In this document: positions 45,707 through 55,031 of the stretch, one piece after another
Layout: every line of letters begins with the position of its first letter
Position numbering within the stretch: position 1 is the stretch's first letter
Origin: Flavobacterium sp.
GTDB lineage: Bacteria; Bacteroidota; Bacteroidia; Flavobacteriales; Flavobacteriaceae
Length of the DNA: 64,000 bases
Reading direction: 5' to 3'
Assembly (NCBI RefSeq): GCF_013822155.1
Contig: NZ_PNJW01000003.1
Coordinates: 1-64,000, forward strand
The notes under the pieces: model-generated
Databases searched by the model: none
Told to the model about the DNA's origin: nothing
Seen by the model: the letters and a program-made list of their open reading frames with translations, nothing else
Position numbers and translations under genes: made by a program

Positions 45707-46334
45707 ATACCCTGTATTTTATTGGTAAATGAACCACTTTCTTGGTCTCGAAAAAATCTTCAGAGAAGTAATCCGATAAATTATATTGTGTAGCTTTTGG
45801 AAAATCTTTTAATTCCTCCGTCAAATCTCCTCCTTTAAGATATAAAACACCATTTTTTAGTTCGTGTTTTTGCTGCTTCTTGATTTTATCGTTTATCCAA
45901 GAGACAAAATCAGGCATATTCGTGACGGCTCTACTCACTATGAAATCAAAATCCCCTTTGACATTTTCAGCACGAATCTGTTCCGCTTTGACATTTTCTA
46001 AACCTAATGCAATCGCTACTTCATTCACAACTTTTATTTTCTTAGCAATCACGTCTATTAAATAAAATCGTGTCTCGGGAAACAAAATTGCCAACGGAAT
46101 TCCGGGAAATCCACCACCGGTTCCAACATCTAAAACTGTTGTTTTGGGTTGAAATTCCATCACTTTAGCAATTCCCAGAGAATGTAAAACATGTTTAATG
46201 TACAGTTCATCAATGTCTTTTCGGGAGATAACATTGATTTTTGCATTCCAATCGTGGTATAATTCTTCCAATTTTTTAAATCGAAGAAGCTGATTTTCAG
46301 ATAGATTAGGAAAATACTTTATAATTTCTTCCAT
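45705..46334 (-). CDS. rsmG: 16S rRNA (guanine527-N7)-methyltransferase
   Basis: Methylates N7 of G527 in 16S rRNA; loss gives low-level streptomycin resistance in other bacteria. The 209-residue protein has motif I VLDVGTGGGFPGIPLAI (about 69-85), the LIDVIAKK motif (about 92-99) and the FDFIVSRAVTNM motif (about 127-138). Normal length. A TACTTTTG -7 box lies at 46351-46358 on the minus strand, 16 bases before the start. Confidence 0.96.
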   Translation of the reverse strand: MEEIIKYFPNLSENQLLRFKKLEELYHDWNAKINVISRKDIDELYIKHVLHSLGIAKVMEFQPKTTVLDVGTGGGFPGIPLAILFPETRFYLIDVIAKKIKVVNEVAIALGLENVKAEQIRAENVKGDFDFIVSRAVTNMPDFVSWINDKIKKQQKHELKNGVLYLKGGDLTEELKDFPKATQYNLSDYFSEDFFETKKVVHLPIKYRV

Positions 46335-46415
46335 ATTGTGCTATTTTTAACAAAAGTAAACAATTTGGTGTTGAAATTTTATTGTTTGTTCATCGTTATG
46401 ATTTATATTAATACT

Positions 46416-46423
46416 TACCTTTG
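46416..46423 (+). promoter_or_regulatory. -7 box of the desaturase gene
   Basis: TACCTTTG, a perfect TAnnTTTG, ends 19 bases before the ATG at 46443. It lies inside the longest open frame, which supports the later start. Confidence 0.35.
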
Positions 46424-46442
46424 GGGAAAATTTATAAAATAC

Positions 46443-47537
46443 ATGAATACCACAATTCCAACTTTTTCAAAACAAGACAATCTAAAGTTTTTTAGAACCC
46501 TTAATAGTCGTGTTAACAACTATTTCAAAGATAATAACATTCAAAAAACAGGTAATTGGAAACTTCACTTGAAAACAATAGTGATGTTTACTATATTCTT
46601 AACTCCTTATTTTTTCCTATTAACAATGGATATGCCTTTTTGGACCTATTTACTGTTAAATGTAGTGATTGGTGTGGGAATGGCCGGTGTGGGAATGAAT
46701 GTTATGCATGATGGCAATCATGGTTCTTATTCAAACAAACCTTGGTTGAATAAAATAATGGGTGGAAGTATCTACATTTTAGCCGGAAACGTTTTCAACT
46801 GGCAAGTGCAACACAATGTTTTGCATCACACTTACACTAACATTGTTGGTCATGATGAAGATTTAGATGCAGGACGTGTTATTCGTTTTTCAAAACAATC
46901 GGAATGGAGATATTTTCATAAATTTCAACACTACTATTCTGTTTTTCTATATGGTTTATTAACTTTCAATTGGGCAATTACAACTGATTTCAAACAAATG
47001 AGAGCTTATTTGAAACGTAAATTATCTTATGGAGAACCTAAAAGTCCAAAAATTCTTTGGACAACTTTAATTATCACCAAAGTTATTTATTTCTCCATAT
47101 GGTTGGTATTACCAATGGTATTAGGCATCACATGGTGGAAAGTAGTTCTTGGATTTGCTGTAATGCACTATACTGCCGGATTAATTTTAAGCATTGTGTT
47201 CCAATTGGCTCACGTTGTGGAAGAAACTACAAATCCAGTGCCAGACGAAAATGGCGAAATTGAAAACACATGGGCTGTTCACCAATTATTTACAACCGCT
47301 AATTTTGCACCAAAAAATTGGATTGTGAATTGGTACACAGGTGGTTTAAATCATCAGATTGAACATCATATTTTTCCTAATATTAGTCACGTTCACTATG
47401 GTAAAATCAGTGAAATTGTGAAAGAAACTGCCAAAGAATGCAATCTTCCTTATCACGAATTCAAAACGATGCGAAGTGCTGTTATTGCTCACTTTAAACA
47501 TTTGAAAGAATTAGGTCAAGAGCCACAAATGGCATAA
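46443..47537 (+). CDS. Membrane fatty acid desaturase (acyl-CoA/acyl-lipid type)
   Basis: Introduces a double bond into a fatty acyl chain using a di-iron centre, helping membrane fluidity. The 364-residue protein has the three histidine boxes of membrane desaturases: HDGNHG (about 95-100), HNVLHH (about 128-133) and HQIEHH (about 310-315, QxxHH type). Paired hydrophobic helices lie at about 42-85 and 195-255. The HQIEHH box resembles front-end (delta-5/6-like) and related bacterial desaturases, but there is no cytochrome b5 domain. The start at 46443 follows the promoter. Confidence 0.92.
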   Translation: MNTTIPTFSKQDNLKFFRTLNSRVNNYFKDNNIQKTGNWKLHLKTIVMFTIFLTPYFFLLTMDMPFWTYLLLNVVIGVGMAGVGMNVMHDGNHGSYSNKPWLNKIMGGSIYILAGNVFNWQVQHNVLHHTYTNIVGHDEDLDAGRVIRFSKQSEWRYFHKFQHYYSVFLYGLLTFNWAITTDFKQMRAYLKRKLSYGEPKSPKILWTTLIITKVIYFSIWLVLPMVLGITWWKVVLGFAVMHYTAGLILSIVFQLAHVVEETTNPVPDENGEIENTWAVHQLFTTANFAPKNWIVNWYTGGLNHQIEHHIFPNISHVHYGKISEIVKETAKECNLPYHEFKTMRSAVIAHFKHLKELGQEPQMA

Positions 47538-47568
47538 TTAAATTTACACAACTACAAAACATACTACA

Positions 47569-48753
47569 ATGAACCCGTTATCGGATAGGATTAATAATTT
47601 ATCTACTTCTCAAACCTTGGCTATGGCAGCATTGGCAAGAGAGTTAAAAGCTCAGGGTAAAGACATCATCAGTTTAAGTTTAGGAGAACCTGATTTCAAC
47701 ACACCTGACTTTATTAAAGAAGCAGCAAAAAAAGCTATTGATGAAAATTACAGTACCTATTCACCAGTAGATGGTTATGCTGAATTAAAAGAAGCTATCT
47801 GTCGAAAATTCAAAAGAGATAATAACCTGGATTATAAACCGGCAAATGTTGTGGTTTCAACCGGTGCCAAACAATCCCTTTACAACATAGCACAATGCAT
47901 GTTGAATGATGGTGATGAAGTAATTTTACCGGCTCCTTATTGGGTGAGTTATTACGAAATTATCAAAATGTCGGGTGGAATTCCTGTCGAAGTTCCTACT
48001 TCTGTCGAAAGCGATTTCAAAATTACACCTGAACAACTTGAAAAAGCCATCACACCAAAAACAAAAATGATTTGGTATAGTTCGCCATGTAACCCAAGTG
48101 GTTCTGTTTACAGCCGTGAAGAATTTACCGCTATTGCTAAAGTGTTGGAAAAATACCCCAACATATATATTGTTGCCGACGAAATTTACGAACACATCAA
48201 TTTCTCAGGAACTTTTTGCAGCATTGCATCAATTCCGGGAATGTTTGAAAGAACCATAACTGTAAATGGAGTTGCAAAAGCATTTGCCATGACAGGCTGG
48301 AGAATCGGATATATTGGAGCACCTGAATTCATTGCAAAAGCGTGTACAAAAATGCAAGGCCAAGTGACTTCAGGAGCCAATTCTATTGCTCAACGAGCTA
48401 CGATTGCCGCTGTAGATGCCGATCCGAAAGTATTGAATTATATGGTGGAAGCTTTTCACAAAAGAAGAGATTTAGTTGTAGGATTAATTAAAGAAATTCC
48501 TGGTTTAAAAATAAATGTTCCTGAAGGTGCTTTTTATGTATTTCCCGATGTTTCCTCCTTCTTTGGAAAAACGTTACGCGGTACTTTAATCAAAGACGCA
48601 ACCGATTTCTCCATGTATTTGTTAGCCGAAGCCAATGTTGCAACAGTAACCGGTGACGCTTTTGGAAATCCGGATTGTATTCGATTTTCGTATGCAACAA
48701 GCGAAGAATTACTCACAGAAGCCATGCGAAGAATTAAAGAAGTTTTAGCTTAA
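47569..48753 (+). CDS. Class I/II PLP-dependent aminotransferase (aspartate aminotransferase type Ib)
   Basis: Transfers the amino group between aspartate (or another amino acid) and 2-oxoglutarate. The 394-residue protein has the PLP lysine at Lys237 (NGVAKAFAMTGWRIGYIG), the SSPCNPSG motif (171-178), the VADEIYEH motif (202-209) and the C-terminal Arg in FSYATS context. Motifs and length match the thermophile-type AspC subfamily common in Bacteroidota. It lies 31 bases after the desaturase and may be co-transcribed. A good hairpin follows. Confidence 0.92.
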   Translation: MNPLSDRINNLSTSQTLAMAALARELKAQGKDIISLSLGEPDFNTPDFIKEAAKKAIDENYSTYSPVDGYAELKEAICRKFKRDNNLDYKPANVVVSTGAKQSLYNIAQCMLNDGDEVILPAPYWVSYYEIIKMSGGIPVEVPTSVESDFKITPEQLEKAITPKTKMIWYSSPCNPSGSVYSREEFTAIAKVLEKYPNIYIVADEIYEHINFSGTFCSIASIPGMFERTITVNGVAKAFAMTGWRIGYIGAPEFIAKACTKMQGQVTSGANSIAQRATIAAVDADPKVLNYMVEAFHKRRDLVVGLIKEIPGLKINVPEGAFYVFPDVSSFFGKTLRGTLIKDATDFSMYLLAEANVATVTGDAFGNPDCIRFSYATSEELLTEAMRRIKEVLA

Positions 48754-48762
48754 GCATATAGT

Positions 48763-48788
48763 GCCTCAAGGAAACTTGGGGCTTTTTT
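48763..48788 (+). terminator. Terminator of the aminotransferase gene
   Basis: GCCTCAAG/CTTGGGGC stem (8 bp, one G-T pair) with a GAAA tetraloop and six T. Confidence 0.88.
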
Positions 48789-48808
48789 ATTCATAATTTA
48801 CACAAGAA

Positions 48809-49975
48809 ATGTCTAAAATCCTCCTACTCGGTTCCGGAGAACTCGGAAAAGAATTTGTCATCGCCGCACAACGAATCGGTCAAACCATCATTGCCGTAGA
48901 TAGTTATGAAAATGCTCCAGCCATGCAAGTGGCTCATGATTTTGAAGTCATTAATATGTTGGATGGTGCCGAATTAGACAGAATCGTTGCCAAACACCAA
49001 CCTAATTTTATTGTCCCGGAAATAGAAGCAATCAGAACTGAACGTTTTTATGACTACGAAAAACAAGGTATAACCGTTGTTCCTTCAGCGAAAGCGGCCA
49101 ATTTTACTATGAATAGAAAAGCAATTCGTGATTTGGCAGCCAAAGAGTTAGGACTAAAGACTGCGAATTATCGCTATGCAACTTCTGCAGAAGAGTTACA
49201 AAAAGCAGTTTCAGAAGTAGGTATTCCATGTGTCGTAAAACCTTTAATGAGTTCGTCAGGAAAAGGGCAATCAACAATAAAATCAGAAGAAGATATTTCG
49301 AAAGCTTGGAATTATGCGGTAGAAGGTTCCCGTGGCGACGTGGTAGAAGTTATCGTTGAAGCCTTTGTGAATTTTCATTCAGAAATCACTTTATTAACCG
49401 TTACACAAAACAATAATTTACCCACTTTATTTTGTGCTCCCATTGGTCACCGACAAGAGCGAGGCGATTATCAAGAAAGTTGGCAACCGGCAAAAGTTTC
49501 AGAAAAAGACATTTTGAAAGCTCAAGACATGGCAAGAAAAGTAACCGAAGCCTTAGGTGGAGCCGGATTATTTGGAGTGGAATTTTTCCTAACAAATGAG
49601 GGTGTTTATTTCTCTGAATTATCCCCAAGACCACACGATACCGGAATGGTAACATTAGCCGGAACACAAAATTTTAACGAATTTGAATTGCATTTACGAG
49701 CTATTTTAAGTTTACCAATCGCTGAAATTACCTTAGAAAGAGCTGGAGCCAGTGCGGTTATTTTAGCTGCTGAAAATTCAGTCAATCCAACTTATACCGG
49801 AATTGAACAAATTGCAGGATTACCCAAAACGGATTTCAGAATTTTTGGAAAACCTACATCGAGACCCTATCGCAGAATGGGTGTTTCGTTAGTGAATGAC
49901 ACCTTAGAAACTCCTATTGAAAAAATTATTGAAAAGGCAAAAGAAGCCGCTCAATTGGTAAAAGTGCATGCATAA
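48809..49975 (+). CDS. purT: Formate-dependent GAR transformylase (PurT)
   Basis: Converts GAR to FGAR in purine synthesis using formate and ATP, an alternative to the folate-dependent PurN. The 388-residue protein is an ATP-grasp enzyme. The N-terminal domain opens with [12 protein letters not shown]; the ATP-grasp part has [14 protein letters not shown] (about 142-155), the [18 protein letters not shown] segment and the [15 protein letters not shown] motif (about 269-283) that is diagnostic for PurT. It overlaps the next gene by one base (TAATG). Confidence 0.95.
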   Translation: MSKILLLGSGELGKEFVIAAQRIGQTIIAVDSYENAPAMQVAHDFEVINMLDGAELDRIVAKHQPNFIVPEIEAIRTERFYDYEKQGITVVPSAKAANFTMNRKAIRDLAAKELGLKTANYRYATSAEELQKAVSEVGIPCVVKPLMSSSGKGQSTIKSEEDISKAWNYAVEGSRGDVVEVIVEAFVNFHSEITLLTVTQNNNLPTLFCAPIGHRQERGDYQESWQPAKVSEKDILKAQDMARKVTEALGGAGLFGVEFFLTNEGVYFSELSPRPHDTGMVTLAGTQNFNEFELHLRAILSLPIAEITLERAGASAVILAAENSVNPTYTGIEQIAGLPKTDFRIFGKPTSRPYRRMGVSLVNDTLETPIEKIIEKAKEAAQLVKVHA

Positions 49976-50550
49976 TGGCATTAATTCTTGACAACATAGC
50001 AAAAATTGTATCACTCACAGAAGCCGAGCAAAATTTATTTTTGTCAAAAGTCGAAACCAAACATTTCAAAGCTAAAACCATCCTGATAAATGCCGGAGAA
50101 ATTTGCAAAGAATCCTATTTTGTCAATTCAGGATTACTAAGAAGTTTTACAATCAATGACAATATCGTTGAACATGTTTTACATTTTGCATGTGAAGGCT
50201 GGTGGATTGGCGATATGTATAGTTTACTTTCTCAAAAACCCGGAAATCTTTTTATAGAGGTTATTGAAGACTCAGAAATTGTTTTATTATCCAAAGAAAA
50301 TCAAGAACAATTGTATTTTGAGATTCCGAAACTGGAACGTTTTTTTAGAATCTTAACTGAAAATTCCTTGGTTGCTCATCAAGAACGATTGATGGACAAT
50401 TTGAGTTTGTCGGCAGAAGATCGTTTTGAAAAATTTTGCAAAAGATATCCAACCCTTATCCAAAGGGTTCCTCAAAAACAAATCGCTTCTTATATTGGTG
50501 TAACTCCTGAGTTTTTTAGCAAAATGAAAAGTAAATTGCTTCGAAAATAA
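49975..50550 (+). CDS. Crp/Fnr-family cyclic-nucleotide-binding-domain protein
   Basis: A 191-residue regulator. The N-terminal 115 residues form a cNMP-binding beta-roll (FKAKTILINAGEICKESYFVNSG, LLRSFTINDNIVEHV). The C-terminal helix-turn-helix (about 165-190: QKQIASYIGVTPEFFSKMKSKL) is short but recognisable as the HTH of Bacteroidota Crp-like proteins. There are no residues of the cAMP-binding arginine motif that I could confirm, so the ligand is unknown. It is translationally coupled to purT by a one-base overlap. Confidence 0.88.
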   Translation: MALILDNIAKIVSLTEAEQNLFLSKVETKHFKAKTILINAGEICKESYFVNSGLLRSFTINDNIVEHVLHFACEGWWIGDMYSLLSQKPGNLFIEVIEDSEIVLLSKENQEQLYFEIPKLERFFRILTENSLVAHQERLMDNLSLSAEDRFEKFCKRYPTLIQRVPQKQIASYIGVTPEFFSKMKSKLLRK

Positions 50551-50564
50551 GACGAGAGTTTTAC

Positions 50565-51533
50565 TTATTTAATTCTAATTTCATCCATCAGCTCCATTAA
50601 ATCCATTGACATTTTTAAAGGCATCAAATAACTTTCTTTCAATCCTTGATACAAACATTCATTCACGTGTTCTATTTCGTGAAAATAACCATATCCTATC
50701 TTATCACTTTCAACCAATTGGTCTGCTAATCCTTCTATCATAATTTTGTGGTGACTTTGTTCATGAAAATTAGTAGGAATGATGATTCTTCCTTTTGTAC
50801 CATAAATTTCACATTTGATAGCGGTAAATGTTTCAAAAGAGGAGAACAAACTTGCAGTTTCTTCATTCGTATAAGAAAGTAAAACTGTACAAGAAGCATC
50901 TACTCCTGATTTTGTATAACGTAAAGAAGACTGAATTTTAGACGGTTTACCCATTAAAAGAAGGCTCATATACAATGGATAAATTCCAATATCAAGTAAC
51001 GAACCTCCTCCCAAAATTGGGTCAAAAAGTCTACTTTTTGGGTCATAATCGGCTTTAAAACCAAAATCAGCCTTAAGATGAATAATTTCTCCGATTCTAC
51101 CACTCTTAATAGTGTTTTGAATAGTTAGAATGTTTGGCAAGCAACTTGTCCACATGGCTTCCATTAAAAACACATTATTTTCATTTGCTACTTGAATAAT
51201 CTCTTCCAATTGAACTTTATTTAAAGCGGATGGCTTTTCACATAGGACTGCCTTTTGATTTTTTAAACACAATAAAGAATGCTCCAAGTGAAAAGAATTT
51301 GGAGTGGCAATGTAGATTACATCAACATCCTGACAAGTAGAAAGTTCCAAATACGAAGCATAAAAATAAGAAGCATGGTGTTTCTTCGCAAAGCGTTCAC
51401 TTTTTTCAAAAGATCTTGATGCACAAGCTAAAAGGACTGCATTTTTACTCAAAGCTAAGTCACTAGCGAATTTTTCTGCAATTTTTCCACAACCTAAAAT
51501 TCCCCATCGTATTTTCTTGTCTCTACTAATCAT
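50565..51533 (-). CDS. Gfo/Idh/MocA-family NAD(P)-dependent oxidoreductase
   Basis: A 322-residue dehydrogenase of sugar- or diol-type substrates. The N-terminal Rossmann motif is WGILGCGKIA (about 10-19), and the family lysine motif is CEKPSALNK (about 94-102). The GGGSLLDIGIYP motif (about 174-185) follows in the C-terminal domain. The start is taken at the ATG (51531-51533); a GTG two codons earlier is also possible. The substrate cannot be named. It is an isolated gene convergent with the Crp-like gene. Confidence 0.9.
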   Translation of the reverse strand: MISRDKKIRWGILGCGKIAEKFASDLALSKNAVLLACASRSFEKSERFAKKHHASYFYASYLELSTCQDVDVIYIATPNSFHLEHSLLCLKNQKAVLCEKPSALNKVQLEEIIQVANENNVFLMEAMWTSCLPNILTIQNTIKSGRIGEIIHLKADFGFKADYDPKSRLFDPILGGGSLLDIGIYPLYMSLLLMGKPSKIQSSLRYTKSGVDASCTVLLSYTNEETASLFSSFETFTAIKCEIYGTKGRIIIPTNFHEQSHHKIMIEGLADQLVESDKIGYGYFHEIEHVNECLYQGLKESYLMPLKMSMDLMELMDEIRIK

Positions 51534-51652
51534 ATCCACTATTTTAAATAAAATTAGACAATTTATACCAATGATTCCATAAACTAATAAACATTACAAG
51601 TCAAAAAGATATTTCTTAATCTAAATTAAGCGATGCTCAGAACAATCAATCG

Positions 51653-51660
51653 TAAATTTG
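51653..51660 (+). promoter_or_regulatory. -7 box of the pirin gene
   Basis: TAAATTTG, a perfect TAnnTTTG, 30 bases before the start codon. No TTG at the usual spacing. Confidence 0.35.
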
Positions 51661-51690
51661 TTTCATAAATAATAATAAATTCTTTAAGTT

Positions 51691-52404
51691 ATGAAAAATA
51701 CCGTTTTACACAAAGCCAATGAAAGAGGTCATGCAGACCACGGTTGGCTAAATGCTTACCACAGTTTTAGTTTTGCCAATTGGTACAATCCTGATAAAGT
51801 TCAATTTGGAGTTTTACGGGTGTTAAACGACGATACTATTGCACCAGGTATGGGTTTTGGCACCCATCCACATGATAATATGGAAATTATTACCATTCCG
51901 CTAGAGGGCGATTTAGCTCACAAAGACAGCATGGGAAATGCCGAAATTATCAAATTTGGCGACGTGCAAGTAATGAGTGCCGGAACCGGAATTCGCCACA
52001 GTGAGTTTAATCCGAATGCTGATAAACGTACAAAATTGTTACAAATTTGGTTGTTTCCAAACAAACGAAACGTGGAACCTCGTTACCAGCAAATCACTTT
52101 GGATGTGAACGACCGACAAAACAAGTTGCAACAAATTTTGTCCCCAAATCCGGAAGATGCAGGTGTTTGGATACATCAAGACGCTTGGTTTCACATGGGA
52201 AAATTTGAAAATGGAATAACCAAAACTTACACTGTTAAAAGAAAAGAAAATGGTGTTTATGCTTTTGTTATTACAGGTAGTGTGACTATTAACGGACAAG
52301 CTTTAGAAACCAGAGATGCATTGGGAATTACAGAAACTGATAAATTAGAGATTACAGCAACTTCTGATGCAGAAATTTTGTTGATGGATATTCCAATGGA
52401 ATAA
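51691..52404 (+). CDS. Pirin-family bicupin protein (YhhW-like)
   Basis: A 237-residue cytosolic protein with two cupin folds. The N-terminal cupin has the metal-ligand region GTHPHDNMEIITIPLEGDLAHKD (about 53-75), with the His-x-His and Glu set typical of YhhW, which is a quercetinase in E. coli. The opening RGHADHGWLNAYHSFSFANW is the pirin signature. The in vivo role is unclear (redox or small-molecule dioxygenase). Followed by the yjdJ/yjdI-like pair, not clearly in one operon. Confidence 0.93.
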   Translation: MKNTVLHKANERGHADHGWLNAYHSFSFANWYNPDKVQFGVLRVLNDDTIAPGMGFGTHPHDNMEIITIPLEGDLAHKDSMGNAEIIKFGDVQVMSAGTGIRHSEFNPNADKRTKLLQIWLFPNKRNVEPRYQQITLDVNDRQNKLQQILSPNPEDAGVWIHQDAWFHMGKFENGITKTYTVKRKENGVYAFVITGSVTINGQALETRDALGITETDKLEITATSDAEILLMDIPME

Positions 52405-52416
52405 TTTAGTAACTTT

Positions 52417-52446
52417 ACCTGTCAGATATTTTTACTTGACAGGTTT
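52417..52446 (+). terminator. Weak hairpin after the pirin gene
   Basis: ACCTGTCA/TGACAGGT arms (8 bp) with a 12-base loop, then only three T. It lies between the pirin and yjdJ-like genes and may be a weak terminator or attenuator. Confidence 0.4.
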
Positions 52447-52460
52447 AAAACCAACTTGCC

Positions 52461-52745
52461 ATGAATGAGCAAATTAAACTAGAATCAAACGACAAAAATG
52501 GTTTCTTTTCTGTAGAAATTGATGGAAAAACAGAGGCTAAAATGACTTTTGTTTTTGCTGGCACAGACAAGATTATCATTGATCATACAGAAGTTAATCC
52601 GGGAAATAACGGAAAAGGATTGGGAAAAAAAATGGTGGCTGCTTCTGTTGAAATGGCTCGGGAAAAAAACTTAAAAATAATTCCGCTTTGTCCTTTTGCT
52701 AAAAGTGTTTTTGACAAAACTTTAGAATTTAGAGATGTTTTATAA
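52461..52745 (+). CDS. Short GNAT-type acetyltransferase (YjdJ-like)
   Basis: A 94-residue minimal GNAT fold. The acetyl-CoA motif is VNPGNNGKGLGKKMVAASVE (about 47-66) and it ends with CPFAKSVFDKT. Such short proteins (E. coli YjdJ type) are regularly encoded beside a small iron-sulfur protein (YjdI type), exactly as here. The substrate is unknown. The partner gene starts 18 bases later. Confidence 0.85.
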   Translation: MNEQIKLESNDKNGFFSVEIDGKTEAKMTFVFAGTDKIIIDHTEVNPGNNGKGLGKKMVAASVEMAREKNLKIIPLCPFAKSVFDKTLEFRDVL

Positions 52746-52762
52746 TCCTTACTTTTAAAACT

Positions 52763-52987
52763 ATGGAAACTAATGAATCTAAAAAAGAATATACAAACGG
52801 AGAAATAACGGTCGTTTGGGAGGCAGGAAAATGTATTCATTCTGCCAATTGTGTTCGAAACAATCCTACTGTTTTTCAACCAAAAGAAAAACCTTGGATT
52901 AAAATCGACGGTTCCTCTTCTGAAAAAATCATGGAGACAGTTAACAAATGTCCGTCAGGTGCTTTAACATTTTACAGAAATAAATAG
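52763..52987 (+). CDS. Divergent 4Fe-4S mono-cluster protein (YjdI-like, Fer4_19)
   Basis: A 74-residue protein of the Fer4_19 family. It has the cysteines of a divergent 4Fe-4S protein: GKCIHSANCVRNNPTVF (about 20-36) and NKCPSGALTFYR at the end. The standard second cluster motif is absent, so one cluster is expected. It follows the YjdJ-like gene by 18 bases, and this pairing is conserved in distant bacteria, suggesting a joint function that is not known. Confidence 0.88.
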   Translation: METNESKKEYTNGEITVVWEAGKCIHSANCVRNNPTVFQPKEKPWIKIDGSSSEKIMETVNKCPSGALTFYRNK

Positions 52988-52995
52988 TATTTTTG
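52988..52995 (+). promoter_or_regulatory. -7 box of fabD
   Basis: TATTTTTG, a perfect TAnnTTTG, overlaps the spacer right after the YjdI-like stop and lies 33 bases before fabD. Confidence 0.35.
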
Positions 52996-53027
52996 TTTAA
53001 GTTTAATTAGACTTTAAAGTAAAAATA

Positions 53028-53900
53028 ATGAAAGCATACGTATTTCCGGGACAAGGAGCTCAATTCACAGGAATGGGCAAAGAATTATATGAAACTTCTG
53101 CAGTAGCAAAAGAACTATTCGAAAAAGCAAATGAAATCCTTGGTTTCCGAATAACGGATATCATGTTTGAAGGAACTCCGGAAGAATTAAAAGAAACGAA
53201 AGTTACACAACCAGCCGTTTTTTTACATTCGGTAATTTTAGCAAAGACGTTAACCGATTTTAAACCTGATATGGTTGCTGGACATTCTTTAGGCGAGTTT
53301 TCCGCATTAGTTGCCAATGGAGCATTATCTTTTGAAGATGGTTTAAAACTAGTTTCTCAACGAGCCTTAGCTATGCAAAAAGCCTGCGAAATTAAGCCTT
53401 CAACAATGGCTGCTGTTTTAGGTTTAGATGACAGAATTGTCGAAGAAGTTTGCGAAGCTATTGATGGCGTTGTTGTTGCCGCAAATTATAATTGCCCTGG
53501 GCAATTAGTTATTTCAGGTGAATTTTCTGCGGTAGAAAAAGCTTGTGAAGCCATGAAAGCTGCTGGAGCAAAAAGAGCATTATTACTTCCTGTTGGAGGA
53601 GCATTTCACTCTCCAATGATGGAACCGGCAAGAGAAGAACTAGCTGCTGCAATTGAAGCAACCGGTTTTTCAAAACCTATTTGTCCGGTGTATCAAAATG
53701 TAACAGCGAGTGCCGTTTCTGATGCTGAGGAAATTAAAAAGAACTTGATTATTCAATTAACAGCACCCGTTCGTTGGACACAATCCGTTCAACAAATGAT
53801 TGCCGATGGAGCAACAAGTTTTACAGAAGTAGGTCCGGGAAAAGTATTAGTTGGATTAGTAAATAAAATCAACAAAGAAGTAGAAACAATTTTGGCTTAA
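53028..53900 (+). CDS. fabD: Malonyl-CoA:ACP transacylase
   Basis: Loads malonate from CoA onto acyl carrier protein for fatty acid synthesis. The 290-residue protein has the FPGQGAQ opening (6-12), the catalytic serine Ser87 (AGHSLGE), the His194 partner (VGGAFHSPMMEP) and the QPAVFLHS segment. Length is normal. It stands alone here, away from other fab genes. Confidence 0.96.
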   Translation: MKAYVFPGQGAQFTGMGKELYETSAVAKELFEKANEILGFRITDIMFEGTPEELKETKVTQPAVFLHSVILAKTLTDFKPDMVAGHSLGEFSALVANGALSFEDGLKLVSQRALAMQKACEIKPSTMAAVLGLDDRIVEEVCEAIDGVVVAANYNCPGQLVISGEFSAVEKACEAMKAAGAKRALLLPVGGAFHSPMMEPAREELAAAIEATGFSKPICPVYQNVTASAVSDAEEIKKNLIIQLTAPVRWTQSVQQMIADGATSFTEVGPGKVLVGLVNKINKEVETILA

Positions 53901-53920
53901 ACAGAAAAATAAATCACAAT

Positions 53921-53956
53921 AAAGGAACAAATTTTGAATTAAATTTGTCCCTTTTT
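53921..53956 (+). terminator. Terminator of fabD
   Basis: Arms of 14 bases with one mismatch (AAAGG-ACAAATTT type) around a 6-base loop, followed by five T. Confidence 0.7.
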
Positions 53957-53973
53957 ATATTCAAATTTTTAAA

Positions 53974-54987
53974 CTAACTTCTAATTTTTTGCTCCCATTT
54001 CCAGGCACTCGCTAAACTTTCTTCCAATGTTGATTGTGCTTTCCAACCTAACACATTATTTGCTTTATCAGTATTAGCATAAGCTGAAGTGATATCCCCT
54101 TCTCTTCTGCCAACAATTTTATAAGGTAATTTTTGACCGGATACTTTCTCAAAAGCATGAATAACTTCTAAAACCGAACTTCCTGTTCCCGTTCCTAAAT
54201 TGAATGTTTCTATTTTAGATAAATTCTTTTTTTCAATTAATCGTTGTAAAGCAACGACGTGAGCTTTTGCTAAATCAACAACGTGAATATAATCGCGAAC
54301 TGCTGTTCCGTCCGGCGTTGGATAATCATCCCCATAAACAGATAATTCTTTACGTAAACCAATTCCTGTTTGCGTAATAAACGGCACTAAATTTTGTGGA
54401 ATACCAATTGGTAATTCACCTATTTCTGCCGTTGGATGAGCTCCTATAGGGTTGAAATAACGCAATAAAATAGCGTTAATTGAAGATACTTTGGTAACAT
54501 CCGTTATAATTTCTTCTCCTATTTGTTTTGTGTTTCCATAAGGAGACATGGCCGGTTGAACCGAGGCATCTTCTGTGATTGGCATTTTTTCGGCTTGACC
54601 GTAAACAGTACAAGATGAACTGAAAATAAAATTTGCTTCCGGTTTTTGTTGTAATTCTTGTAAAATATAAACTAACGTATTAATGTTGTTTTCATAATAC
54701 AATAATGGATTCTCTACGCTTTCACCTACAGCTTTTGAAGCCGCAAAATGAATGACACCTGAAACATCATGGTACTTTTTGAAAAACTGTTGAACAGCTG
54801 CTTTATCACGTAAATCCATTTGTTCAAAAAGCGGTTTTTTCCCGGTAATAGTTGTAATTCTATCTAAAACTTCAATCGATGAATTTGACAAATTATCTAT
54901 TATTATAGGCTCAAAACCTACATTTTGCAATTCTACAACAGTGTGAGATCCAATAAATCCAAGGCCTCCGGTTACTAATACTTTCAT
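53974..54987 (-). CDS. galE: UDP-glucose 4-epimerase
   Basis: Interconverts UDP-glucose and UDP-galactose (some members also the N-acetyl forms). The 337-residue protein is a complete extended short-chain dehydrogenase: NAD motif TGGLGFIGSH (6-15), the catalytic SSSCTVYG (123-130) and Tyr150/Lys154 (SPYGNTK). It lies 44 bases after the DegT-family aminotransferase and is probably in one operon with it, for surface polysaccharide synthesis. Confidence 0.95.
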   Translation of the reverse strand: MKVLVTGGLGFIGSHTVVELQNVGFEPIIIDNLSNSSIEVLDRITTITGKKPLFEQMDLRDKAAVQQFFKKYHDVSGVIHFAASKAVGESVENPLLYYENNINTLVYILQELQQKPEANFIFSSSCTVYGQAEKMPITEDASVQPAMSPYGNTKQIGEEIITDVTKVSSINAILLRYFNPIGAHPTAEIGELPIGIPQNLVPFITQTGIGLRKELSVYGDDYPTPDGTAVRDYIHVVDLAKAHVVALQRLIEKKNLSKIETFNLGTGTGSSVLEVIHAFEKVSGQKLPYKIVGRREGDITSAYANTDKANNVLGWKAQSTLEESLASAWKWEQKIRS

Positions 54988-55031
54988 TTTGTTTGGTTAA
55001 AGGTTAATTGATAAAGGCTGATACTTTAAAA

